63,232 bases of DNA from JBAPRR01 sp049281195 (lineage in GTDB: Bacteria > Actinomycetota > Acidimicrobiia > Acidimicrobiales > CAVXTF01). Positions 33,969 to 41,364 of the stretch are shown here, piece after piece (the first letter of the stretch is position 1; every line of letters starts with the position of its first letter). Made by a program: the position numbers and the translations under genes. The notes under the pieces were generated by a model. The model was not told the origin of the DNA. It saw nothing but the letters and a program-made list of their open reading frames with translations, and did no database searches. The stretch is from NCBI GenBank assembly GCA_049281195.1, contig JBAPRR010000455.1, positions 1 through 63,232 of the forward strand, in the 5' to 3' direction.

Positions 33969-35564
33969 TCATCCGACCGCAACGCCAGCGGGCTCAGTGG
34001 GAGCTGACTCAGGTTGCGGTTGCTGCGACGTCACGAAGTCACGGGAGCGGATAAAGCCGACCGAACAGGCCGCTCCGACAAGGGCTAGAACGGCACTGAC
34101 GACGAGCAGAACATTTAGCGTGCTGGCGAAGCTTGATCGGATCGCTTCCACTAGTGGCCCTCGTAGTGATGTTGGCAGGGCGGCGATCGCCTTTCCGGCC
34201 TCACCTTGCTGAACTGCAGTGACGATCCGAGGTAGTTGGTGGTGGAGAGACTGGACGCCGCCGAGGGCTTGGCCGAGCTTGTGCTGGAGAGAAGATGCGA
34301 AGATCGAGCCGTAGGCGGCGATTCCGGTAGCGATGCCGATCTGACGGAAGGTCGTGTTGACCCCGGAGGTCATTCCGGAGCGCTGGGGGGTCACAACGCC
34401 AACGGCCGTGGACGCGAGTGGGGGGTTGACCATTCCGGAGCCGGCGCCGGCAACGACGAAACCGGGGATCAGGTGGATCCAGGAGCTTGCTCCGTCGAGA
34501 CCGGTCATGAGCAGCAGACCCACACCAACCAGCAGTAGGCCGGGGCCGATGAGCCAACGCACGGGCATGTGTGTACTGACGCGCCCGGCGATCGTCGCCG
34601 TGACGAGGGTCACGCCACTCATCACAAGGAGTCGGAGACCCGTTCCGAGAGCCGAGTAGCCGAGGTCGTCCTGCAAATAGAGAACGATGTACAAGATGAT
34701 TGCGTAGAGCGAGCCGTTCATAGCGAAGGCCGCAGCCAGGCCACCGCTGAAGGTTGGGATGCGGAACAGTGAAAGGTCGAACAACGGGTGTGCCGCCCGG
34801 TGCTCGACAGCAACGAATACGCCCAAGAACAAAACAGCCAAGGCGAGACAGATGGCCACTCCCGGGTCGCTCCAGGCGATCTCGCCCGCGCGGATCAACC
34901 CATAGACCAGACTGACCAGACCGGCAGTGAGCGTGGCGAACCCGGCCCAGTCAGGCCGAGCCGCATGCGGAGTCTTCGACTCATCGACCTGCGATCTGGT
35001 GATGACGAGCGCAGCTACACCGATCGGCAGGTTCACCAAGAAAATGCCCCGCCAGCTGATGCCGGTAGTGATCACCCCGCCCAGCACCGGTCCAAGTCCG
35101 ACAGCAATCCCGGTGACCGCGCCCCAGATGCCGAAGGCAACCCCTCGCTCATGGCCACGGAAACTCTGAGCCAGTAGAGCGAGTGATGTGGCGTAGAGGA
35201 TCGCTCCGCCGATCCCTTGGGCGCTGCGCGACAGGATCAACATGATCGGCGACTGGGCCACGCCGCAGAGCAGTGAACCGAGCGTGAAGACGATCAAGCC
35301 GATGGTGAACAGCAATCGCCGCCCGTAACGGTCGGCCAGAGAGCCGGCGGTCAAGAGCACTGACGCAAGGGTCAGGGCGTATGCGTCGACTACCCATTGC
35401 ACGTCGCCGAAGCTCGCGTGCAGTCCCGACTGAATCGTCGGCAAGGCGACGATCACGATGGTGATGTCCAGCAGCAGCATGAAGGTGGCTGCGCACACCA
35501 CGACGAGGGTCCACCACTTCTTTTCCATTCCTACAGCCTGCCGGTCTGACCTCTCCTCCGCCAC
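33969..35564 (-). CDS. MFS drug exporter, DHA2 (EmrB/QacA) type
   Basis: Multidrug efflux protein of about 531 residues with 14 predicted transmembrane segments. Motifs are MLLLDITIVIVALPTIQSGL (motif D1), DVQWVVDAYALTLASVLLTA, GSLADRYGRRLLFTIG (motif A) and GIAVGLGPVLGGVITTG (motif C). Starts are GTG 35564 or ATG 35528 (MEKKWWTL); the latter is closer to the family length. It is divergent from an AsnC-type regulator 48 bases away, the likely controller. The substrate is unknown. Confidence 0.92.
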   Translation of the reverse strand: MAEERSDRQAVGMEKKWWTLVVVCAATFMLLLDITIVIVALPTIQSGLHASFGDVQWVVDAYALTLASVLLTAGSLADRYGRRLLFTIGLIVFTLGSLLCGVAQSPIMLILSRSAQGIGGAILYATSLALLAQSFRGHERGVAFGIWGAVTGIAVGLGPVLGGVITTGISWRGIFLVNLPIGVAALVITRSQVDESKTPHAARPDWAGFATLTAGLVSLVYGLIRAGEIAWSDPGVAICLALAVLFLGVFVAVEHRAAHPLFDLSLFRIPTFSGGLAAAFAMNGSLYAIILYIVLYLQDDLGYSALGTGLRLLVMSGVTLVTATIAGRVSTHMPVRWLIGPGLLLVGVGLLLMTGLDGASSWIHLIPGFVVAGAGSGMVNPPLASTAVGVVTPQRSGMTSGVNTTFRQIGIATGIAAYGSIFASSLQHKLGQALGGVQSLHHQLPRIVTAVQQGEAGKAIAALPTSLRGPLVEAIRSSFASTLNVLLVVSAVLALVGAACSVGFIRSRDFVTSQQPQPESAPTEPAGVAVG

Positions 35565-35612
35565 CAGATCTGGGATATCCGCTTGTTTGCGCCATGAGTT
35601 AGGTTGTGAGCC

Positions 35613-36596
35613 ATGGAATCTTCCACGCTTGATCTTTTGGATCGCAGGATCATCCAGACGCTTTATATCGATCCTCGGGCGCCGTTCAGCCGTTTGTCAG
35701 AGGTCCTCGGGGCCTCCGAACAGACCATTGCCCGCCGCTACCGGCGCATGTTCGACTGCCGTGTCGTTCGGGTCGTCGGCCAGCTCGACTCGCAACGGCT
35801 CGGCCGCTCCGACTGGGGCGTCCGGATCCGCTGTGCCCCAGGATCGGCCCCCACCGTTGCCTCAAGACTGGCGGAGCATCCGGACACTGCCTGGGTGCAG
35901 CTGACCTCGGGAGGAACCGAGATCTTCAGCACCGTTCACTCCCGCGACCGCGAACAGCGAACCCCACTTCTGCTCGGGCAGCTGTCGGTGGGCCGTCACG
36001 TCGTCGGCCTCGAGGCCTACTGCTTCCTGCACATCTTCGACGCCGGAGCATCTCCTCCGATGGGCTCGAGCGACCTCAACCGAAAGGAGATTGACGAGCT
36101 GTCCTTGCCGACACGAGCCAGAACACCAGGCGAAAGAACAACGGTCGCCGTGCAGGATTCCGACTGGCCGCTCGTCCAGGCTCTCGCTGAAGACGGCCGC
36201 GCCACTTACAGACAGTTGTCGGTGCGCACCCACTGGCACGAGTCCACCGTGCGGCGACGAGTAGAGGAGTTGATTTGCTCGGGTGTTCTCTCATTCGAAG
36301 TTGATCTCGATTCCGACGCGGTCGGAATCCGAAGCCGGGCGCTCTTGTGGATTTCGGTACTCCCGGCCAGGCTGGCCGAAGTCGGACACGCACTGGCGGG
36401 ATATCCGGAGATCCCCTTCGTCGCCGCAACCACCGGGTCAACCAACTTGGTAGCGGCATTGATCTGCAAAGACGACCGCTCTCTCTACGAGTACATCACC
36501 GGCGAGATTGCTTTCCTCGAAGGCATCAGCCACGTCGAAACCTCGCCCGTCATGCGAGCGATAAAGATGCACGCCACCATGACACCGCCTGAATAG
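35613..36596 (+). CDS. double Lrp/AsnC-type regulator
   Basis: Regulator of 327 residues with two consecutive AsnC-type helix-turn-helix/RAM units. The first HTH is LDLLDRRIIQTLYIDPRAPF, FSRLSEVLGASEQTIARRYR. The second is PLVQALAEDGRATYRQLSVR, THWHESTVRRRVEEL, near residues 190-230. RAM-like ligand domains follow each (the last ends YITGEIAFLEGISHVETSPV). Typical Lrp proteins have one unit, so this is a double-length actinobacterial form. ATG 35613 lies 7 bases after TAGGTT, consistent with a leaderless message. It probably controls the divergent MFS pump. Confidence 0.88.
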   Translation: MESSTLDLLDRRIIQTLYIDPRAPFSRLSEVLGASEQTIARRYRRMFDCRVVRVVGQLDSQRLGRSDWGVRIRCAPGSAPTVASRLAEHPDTAWVQLTSGGTEIFSTVHSRDREQRTPLLLGQLSVGRHVVGLEAYCFLHIFDAGASPPMGSSDLNRKEIDELSLPTRARTPGERTTVAVQDSDWPLVQALAEDGRATYRQLSVRTHWHESTVRRRVEELICSGVLSFEVDLDSDAVGIRSRALLWISVLPARLAEVGHALAGYPEIPFVAATTGSTNLVAALICKDDRSLYEYITGEIAFLEGISHVETSPVMRAIKMHATMTPPE

Positions 36597-36603
36597 CGGC
36601 GGA

Positions 36604-36948
36604 TCAGGTTGGCGACGGACCGATAGAAGTGTGGCGAACCTCGGCAACCTGCCCGTTCGTGACCCGGTAGAGGCTCAGGCCCCGAAAGTCCGACCCATTC
36701 GCCAGATGGCCGGTCCACGCCACCGCAACGGTGTCGCCGCCGGCAACCAACGCATCGATGTCGTACGGGATCACTCCGCCTCCCAGATGAACCGCGTGCT
36801 CGTAATCGTCGCGGGCACCCTGCGGTCCATGACCAGGGGGCGTGTGGCCGTAGTCGATGTAATCCGCCGATACGATCTCGTCGAACCGATTCGGGCGGCC
36901 CTCGCTGTAAGCCGCAAAATATGCCCGGATCACCTCCTCTGGCGTCAT
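36604..36948 (-). CDS. SnoaL-like polyketide-cyclase/ester-cyclase family protein
   Basis: Protein of 114 residues with the SnoaL fold: TPEEVIRAYFAAYSEGRPNR, FDEIVSADYIDYGHTPPGHG, PQGARDDYEHAVHLG and GSDFRGLSLYRVTNGQVAEV. The central WTGHLANG and the His pair suit the ester-cyclase group. ATG 36948 has GGGAG 8 bases upstream; the ATG at 36963 is less likely. It may be cotranscribed with the Ddn-like gene upstream. The substrate is unknown. Confidence 0.86.
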   Translation of the reverse strand: MTPEEVIRAYFAAYSEGRPNRFDEIVSADYIDYGHTPPGHGPQGARDDYEHAVHLGGGVIPYDIDALVAGGDTVAVAWTGHLANGSDFRGLSLYRVTNGQVAEVRHTSIGPSPT

Positions 36949-36962
36949 GGTCTTCACTCCCA

Positions 36963-37061
36963 TTACTCGTCGGCCGACATGTTGTTCAGGAGCTCAGTCA
37001 GCGCAACCGTCTCTGAGCGGGTCAATCCACCGTCGACTGCCACGAAGCCGGTGGGCTCCAC
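36963..37061 (-). other. short open frame or gene remnant
   Basis: Between the Ddn-like and SnoaL-like genes the reverse strand is open in one frame from 37115 to a TAA at 36963. From GTG 37061 it would encode 32 residues (VEPTGFVAVDGG, LTRSETVALTELLNNMSADE). The end resembles the C-terminal helix of MarR proteins. There is no ribosome-binding site. It is either a small operon gene or a decayed fragment. Confidence 0.25.
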
Positions 37062-37115
37062 GAGAAGGTCGCGGTGGCTGTCAGAAGCTCGGTCGTCAGC
37101 GAGGTCTTGCGAACT

Positions 37116-37559
37116 TCACCGGGCGCTCGCCACGAAAACCGGGATCTCCCGGTCCGTCTTCTCCTGGTACTCGGCGTACGCCGGGTAGGCCCGAACAGCG
37201 CGCTCCCACCACTGCGCCCGTTCATCTCCGGTCACCAGTCGGACAACTACGTCGAAGGGCTGAGGACCGTCTTGAAGCATGACGTCCTCGGGATAGGCGC
37301 GGAGGTTGTAGTACCAGACCGGATTCTCCGGTGCCCCACCCTTGGAAGCCACCAGGGCGTACTCGCCGTCGTGCTCCACGCGCATCACCGGGGTCTTGCG
37401 GATTTTCCCGCTCTTGTTTCCCCTGGTGGTGAAGATGACGATCGGCATCCCGGTGTCAAGAAGGGTGTTGGCGCGCTCACCGCCTGAGCTTTCGTATTCG
37501 GCCACCTGGTCGCGAACCCACGCGGACGGGCTGGGTTCGTACTCTCCTTCAAGCGCCAC
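37116..37559 (-). CDS. Ddn-like deazaflavin (F420)-dependent nitroreductase family protein
   Basis: Protein of 147 residues of the DUF385/F420H(2)-dependent quinone reductase family, split-barrel fold. Diagnostic motifs are MPIVIFTTRGNKSGKIRKTP, VMRVEHDGEYALVASKGG, APENPVWYYNLRAYPEDVML and WWERAVRAYPAYAEYQEKT. GTG 37559 has GAGGAGG upstream and is preferred over the longer frame. It implies that the host makes F420. The natural role in relatives is quinone reduction and protection from oxidative stress, which fits the neighbouring soxR. Confidence 0.93.
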   Translation of the reverse strand: MALEGEYEPSPSAWVRDQVAEYESSGGERANTLLDTGMPIVIFTTRGNKSGKIRKTPVMRVEHDGEYALVASKGGAPENPVWYYNLRAYPEDVMLQDGPQPFDVVVRLVTGDERAQWWERAVRAYPAYAEYQEKTDREIPVFVASAR

Positions 37560-37662
37560 GGCTGTTCCTCCTCGGGACTGGATGGACAGTCTCCACACAA
37601 GATCGTAGGAGCCCGCCTTCACTACTCCTGCAGGCCAGGTCGGCGGAGATGCCCGGCCCTCG

Positions 37663-38109
37663 TCAGAGGTTGCGTGCCCCGGGTCCTTGGGCGGCGAGCT
37701 GGTCGTCGGGATTCGCGAGCCTGCACATCTTCAGAGACAAGCAGCCGCAACCGATGCATCCGCTCAGGTTGTCGCGAAGACGCTGGAGGCGGAGGATCCG
37801 GTCATCGAGGTCGTTGCGCCACTGCGCCGAGAGGCGCTCCCAGTCCCGGCGTGTCGGAGTGCGGGAATCGGGCAAGGAGTCGAGTGCCGACTTGATCCGA
37901 CTGAGCGGAATTCCCACAGCCTGCGAGGCACGGATGAAGGCCACCCGGCGCAGCACATGCCGGGGATATCGGCGCTGGTTACCAGAAGTCCTGTGGCTCG
38001 ATATCAGACCTTGGACTTCGTAGAAGTGCAGGGCGGAGACGGCCACGCCGCTTCTGGCGGCGAGCTGGCCAACTGTGAGCTCGCTGTCTTGAACGGTTCC
38101 TATGGGCAT
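37663..38109 (-). CDS. soxR: redox-sensing activator SoxR
   Basis: MerR-family regulator of 148 residues. The HTH is LTVGQLAARSGVAVSALHFY at 11-30 followed by EVQGLISSHRTSGNQRRYPR. The [2Fe-2S] motif C-X2-C-X-C-X5-C (Cys 118, 121, 123 and 129; CIGCGCLSLKMC) is exactly that of E. coli SoxR. ATG 38109 is the first start after the SoxR box; upstream codons would place coding sequence inside it. Actinobacterial SoxR responds to redox-active compounds and controls nearby oxidoreductases. Here it is divergent from a questin-oxidase-like gene. Confidence 0.95.
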   Translation of the reverse strand: MPIGTVQDSELTVGQLAARSGVAVSALHFYEVQGLISSHRTSGNQRRYPRHVLRRVAFIRASQAVGIPLSRIKSALDSLPDSRTPTRRDWERLSAQWRNDLDDRILRLQRLRDNLSGCIGCGCLSLKMCRLANPDDQLAAQGPGARNL

Positions 38110-38113
38110 CTGC

Positions 38114-38144
38114 TTGACCTCAACAATACTTGAGGTTCTATCGT
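38114..38144 (+). promoter_or_regulatory. SoxR box within a 19-bp-spaced promoter
   Basis: CCTCAA-CAATAC-TTGAGG (38118-38135) matches the SoxR-box half sites exactly. It sits between TTGACC (-35, 38114-38119) and TATCGT (-10, 38139-38144), 19 bases apart, the long spacer of MerR-type activated promoters. The GTG of the downstream gene is at 38151, 6 bases after the -10 box, so the message should be leaderless. Confidence 0.85.
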
Positions 38145-38150
38145 TGTTTC

Positions 38151-39011
38151 GTGACATTCATTCTGGACGACGCGTACGAACGCATGGCAGGAACAGACTT
38201 TGAGCTCCCTAACGGGTTCGTCAACCACGGACCGATGGCTTGCGAGGCCCTCGTCACGTTGGGTCGCGAGGAACAGATCGAAGGTTGGGCGCGCTGGTCC
38301 GTCGATGTCGTCGGCACAGCCCCTGAAGCCGTCGAGCCGAACACTCGAAGCCCGTTCGATTGGAAGGCGGAGCTTGGCGCCTATGAACGGCTACCGGAGT
38401 GGCTGGGGTTCTACCAGAACCTTGTCGAGGACTCCCCGTGGACCTCGGTGGTGGAGGTCTGGGTACCCAGGCTCATGCCCGGCCTTGCCACCGTGCTCTA
38501 TCACGGAGCCATCCGCACAGCCCACGCTGTAAGGGCGGTGAGCGCCGCCGACACCGAGCCGCGACGCGCCGAGCTGGCCCGCAGTCTGGCTTACTGGTCC
38601 GCCCGCTTCAGTCCCGGAGAGGCTGTCGCCGCTGACGAAGACTCCGAAGACATCCACGGCGGCGTGATGGAGTCAGCCGCCGACGGAGCTTCGCGTTATG
38701 CAACCCGCCGAAGCATCTTCAACCTGCACGGCGTAACCGGAGCCATGGCGGTCGACATTCTGCTGGACCACATATCGCCCGCTGCAGCAACCGGCGCTCT
38801 ACGCCAACTCCGGGCCGAGCATGCGGCGATGTATCGCGGCGTGGTCGCGAGCATTCCGGCAACCGATCTCATTTGGAACGACGAATGGATCGACTCCGCG
38901 GCGCAAAGCCGCGACGCACACCAGGTCAAGCTTGTCGAAGCTTGTCGCAGAGGATTCGACGTGAGCGGTGATCGACGCTTCCCGATGGCCGCTGAAGTGG
39001 TGAGTCGTTGA
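38151..39011 (+). CDS. questin oxidase-like protein (DUF4243), SoxR target
   Basis: Protein of 286 residues related to questin oxidase/AflY-type Baeyer-Villiger-like enzymes of fungal anthraquinone pathways, which have bacterial relatives of unknown role. Visible features are an early FVNHGPMACEALVTLG motif (the NH-PMA-AL signature of the family), VEVWVPRLMPGLATVLYHGA, IRTAHAVRAV and SIFNLHGVTGAMAVDILLDH, with several conserved His. No nucleotide-binding fold is visible, as in the family. GTG 38151 sits at the predicted transcript start. Activation by oxidised SoxR suggests a job in destroying redox-cycling quinones or similar compounds (inference). Confidence 0.8.
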   Translation: MTFILDDAYERMAGTDFELPNGFVNHGPMACEALVTLGREEQIEGWARWSVDVVGTAPEAVEPNTRSPFDWKAELGAYERLPEWLGFYQNLVEDSPWTSVVEVWVPRLMPGLATVLYHGAIRTAHAVRAVSAADTEPRRAELARSLAYWSARFSPGEAVAADEDSEDIHGGVMESAADGASRYATRRSIFNLHGVTGAMAVDILLDHISPAAATGALRQLRAEHAAMYRGVVASIPATDLIWNDEWIDSAAQSRDAHQVKLVEACRRGFDVSGDRRFPMAAEVVSR

Positions 39012-39056
39012 CTGCTCTATAGAAGGTCCCCTGACCGAGGGAACCGACGCCCCGGG

Positions 39057-39902
39057 TCAGGCGGCTCCCACCTCGACGCCAAAGGCCTTTATGCCGGAGT
39101 GGCGATGTTCGTGACAGAGGTCAGGAGCTATGTGGTCGCTGGTTGCGACGAACAGCGTGCGTCCCTCTCGACCCCCCAGACAACAGGCGATCGCCAGCGT
39201 CTCTCCCACGTTCACGCGGTCGAGGATCTCCCCACCTTCTGCAACCCGGATGCATTCACCGGTCCCAATGGTCGCGGCCCACACAGCGCCCTCCGAATCA
39301 ATGCAGATCCCGTCAGGTGTCGCACCCTCGGGCAACGCCGCCCATAGCCTCGGATTGGACAACGTCCCGTCATCGTTCTTGTCGAGCGCAGAAAGCCGGC
39401 CGGCGAAAGTCTCTGCGAAGACGAGGGTGCGACCGAGATCGGTGATGACCATCCCGTTCGGGAAGGTGAGGTCCTCTGCCACAACCTTGTGCGTGCCGTC
39501 GGGCTCTACAGCGATGATCACCCCGGGTGACGGGTCTGCACCTCCGTTCAGGTCGAAACCAAACTCTCCGATGTATGCCCTGCCGTCGGTATCGATCACC
39601 ATATCGTTTATCGGATGCGGCGTGTGAGCCGACAAATCGGCGAAGACAGTGGTCCCTCCGGTGCCGTCGACTCTCAACAGCAACCTGTCCTCCATCGAGG
39701 CGATGAGAAGCTCACCATCCAAGGTCCACCCGAGCCCTGATGGCGAGGACTCGGTCCGAACCACTATCTCGTCTCCTCGGCTGTCGGACCATGTGTGGAC
39801 CTCGTTGGCGTACATGTCGGAGAACCAAAGCCTGTGATCGTGCCATCGAAGCCCTTCCGCAAAGGTCAAACCGTCCACCACGTTCTGCATCTCAGACTGC
39901 AT
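39057..39902 (-). CDS. SMP-30/gluconolactonase (LRE) family protein
   Basis: Six-bladed beta-propeller lactonase-like protein of 281 residues. Typical motifs are GLTFAEGLRWHDHRLWFSDM with the metal-binding Glu at the start, HPINDMVIDTDGRAYIGEFG in the middle, DLTFPNGMVITDLGRTLVFA with its Asn, and ATPDGICIDSEGAVWAATIG with its Asp. Starts are ATG 39902 or ATG 39890 (MQNVVDG). It probably hydrolyses a sugar or other lactone. It is convergent with the questin-oxidase-like gene and could open lactones made by Baeyer-Villiger enzymes in the region, which is inference. Confidence 0.9.
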   Translation of the reverse strand: MQSEMQNVVDGLTFAEGLRWHDHRLWFSDMYANEVHTWSDSRGDEIVVRTESSPSGLGWTLDGELLIASMEDRLLLRVDGTGGTTVFADLSAHTPHPINDMVIDTDGRAYIGEFGFDLNGGADPSPGVIIAVEPDGTHKVVAEDLTFPNGMVITDLGRTLVFAETFAGRLSALDKNDDGTLSNPRLWAALPEGATPDGICIDSEGAVWAATIGTGECIRVAEGGEILDRVNVGETLAIACCLGGREGRTLFVATSDHIAPDLCHEHRHSGIKAFGVEVGAA

Positions 39903-40002
39903 AGCAGTTGAAGTTTCGACCCGCCGAACTTCGCTCGACGATGAGCCTCAATAACCTGGGGATAGCCAAGGTCGCTTTCAGATCTGACGGGAGGATGGTT
40001 CG

Positions 40003-40923
40003 ATGGTCCGAGCAGTTCGATTCGATCACTATGGCGATCGCGATGTGCTGTACATCGCAGATGTAGAAATGCCGAAGCCGCAGCCGGGCGAGGCCGTCGT
40101 CCGGGTCAAAGCTGCGGGGATCAATCCGGGCGAAGCGGCGATCCGAAAGGGCGCCCTCGAGTCTCTGTTCCCGGCGACGTTTCCTTCGGGGGAAGGGAGC
40201 GACCTCGCCGGCGTCGTGAGCGATGTGGGTGGATCGGTTACCGAATTCGCGGTCGGTGACGAAGTGCTCGGATGGTCCTGGAAGCGATCGAGCCACGCCG
40301 AATACGTGTCGGTCCCGGTCACCCAGTTGATTCGCAAGCCACCGGCGCTCAGCTGGGAGGTCGCCGGATCGCTATATGTCGTCGGATGTACCGCCTACGC
40401 GGCGGTGCGCGCAGTGAGTCCGCAACCAGGAGAAACGGTCGCCGTGTCGGCAGCCGCCGGGGGCGTTGGCTCCGTCGTCGTCCAACTCCTGAAGACGAAG
40501 GAGGTGACCGTCCTCGGTATCGCCTCGGAGAGCAACGATGAGTGGCTGCGCTCGCACGGAGCCACACCGATCGCCTACGGCGAAGGCATCAAGGAGCGTC
40601 TCGTGGCCGCCGCTCCGAATGGCATCGATGCCTTCATCGATCTGTTCGGGCCGCAGTACGTGCAGTTGGCGTTCGACCTCGGCATCGAACCGACCCGAAT
40701 CGAGACGATCATTTCGCGAGACAAGGCGCTCGAGCTCGGCGCAAAGGTCGAAGGGAGCGGGGATGCTTCGACCACAGAAGTGTTGACGGAAATGGCCGAG
40801 CTGGTTGCGTCCGGGCAGATCGAAATTCCGATCGCCGCGACCTACCCGCTCGAACAGGTCCGGGACGCCTACGAAGAACTCGAGGCGCGGCATACCCACG
40901 GCAAGATCGTTCTCATCCCCTAG
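40003..40923 (+). CDS. zinc-independent quinone oxidoreductase (MDR family)
   Basis: NADP-dependent medium-chain reductase of 306 residues lacking the zinc-binding Cys cluster. The N-terminal GroES-like domain (VRVKAAGINPGEAAIRKG, GEGSDLAGVVSDVG) is followed by the Rossmann domain with VAVSAAAGGVGSVVVQLLKT (AxxGGVG motif) near residues 147-166. The end HTHGKIVLIP is typical of the QOR group. ATG 40003 has GGGAGG 8 bases upstream. It is the first gene of the long same-strand oxidative cluster. The physiological substrate (quinone or enone) is not known. Confidence 0.92.
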   Translation: MVRAVRFDHYGDRDVLYIADVEMPKPQPGEAVVRVKAAGINPGEAAIRKGALESLFPATFPSGEGSDLAGVVSDVGGSVTEFAVGDEVLGWSWKRSSHAEYVSVPVTQLIRKPPALSWEVAGSLYVVGCTAYAAVRAVSPQPGETVAVSAAAGGVGSVVVQLLKTKEVTVLGIASESNDEWLRSHGATPIAYGEGIKERLVAAAPNGIDAFIDLFGPQYVQLAFDLGIEPTRIETIISRDKALELGAKVEGSGDASTTEVLTEMAELVASGQIEIPIAATYPLEQVRDAYEELEARHTHGKIVLIP

Positions 40924-40985
40924 CGGCTCAGTGGTCGATCCCCACTAGAGTCTGCCGGCGGATCCGACCACGATTGAGAGAACTG

Positions 40986-41321
40986 ATGGAACAATCGAAG
41001 GCCAGGGAGCTGGTGAGCGCAGAGCGCCTCCGCCTAGAGCACCTACTTGCCCAGATGGATGGTGCGGGAACCGATGACCGGACCGCTGCAGACCAGCCGG
41101 GGGATATGTTCGACTCCGCCGAACCTCTCACCACTCAACGGACGGACGACTCGATAAGAGCGCAGCTGCAAGAAAACCTGGCCGCGATCGAGCGAGCGGA
41201 AAAGCGACTCGACGATGGCACCTACGGCCTGTCGGTGCTGAGCGGACAACCGATTCCCGACTCCCGCCTCGAAGCCGACCCGGCAGCAGAGTTGACCGTT
41301 GAAGAGGCCGCAAGGGCCTAG
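40986..41321 (+). CDS. DksA/TraR-like protein lacking the zinc finger
   Basis: Protein of 111 residues with the DksA/TraR coiled-coil layout: an N-terminal helix (SAERLRLEHLLAQMDGAG), an acidic middle (DQPGDMFDSAEPL), a second helix (LAAIERAEKRLDDGTYGL) and the globular end GQPIPDSRLEADPAAELTV. The family Cys4 cluster after GTYG is absent; the positions read LSVLSG and AELTVEE. In other members the loss of Cys is tolerated, so it may still bind RNA polymerase. ATG 40986 has GAGAG upstream. It precedes the BVMO gene. Confidence 0.85.
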   Translation: MEQSKARELVSAERLRLEHLLAQMDGAGTDDRTAADQPGDMFDSAEPLTTQRTDDSIRAQLQENLAAIERAEKRLDDGTYGLSVLSGQPIPDSRLEADPAAELTVEEAARA

Positions 41322-41351
41322 GCCACAAGATGGCCACATCCGGGAGTCGCA

Positions 41352-41364
41352 TATCCTTGGCCAC
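41352..41364 (+). promoter_or_regulatory. -10 box for a leaderless BVMO transcript
   Basis: TATCCT (41352-41357) lies 7 bases before the ATG at 41365 and no ribosome-binding site is present. Fits the leaderless pattern seen elsewhere in this window. Confidence 0.4.
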
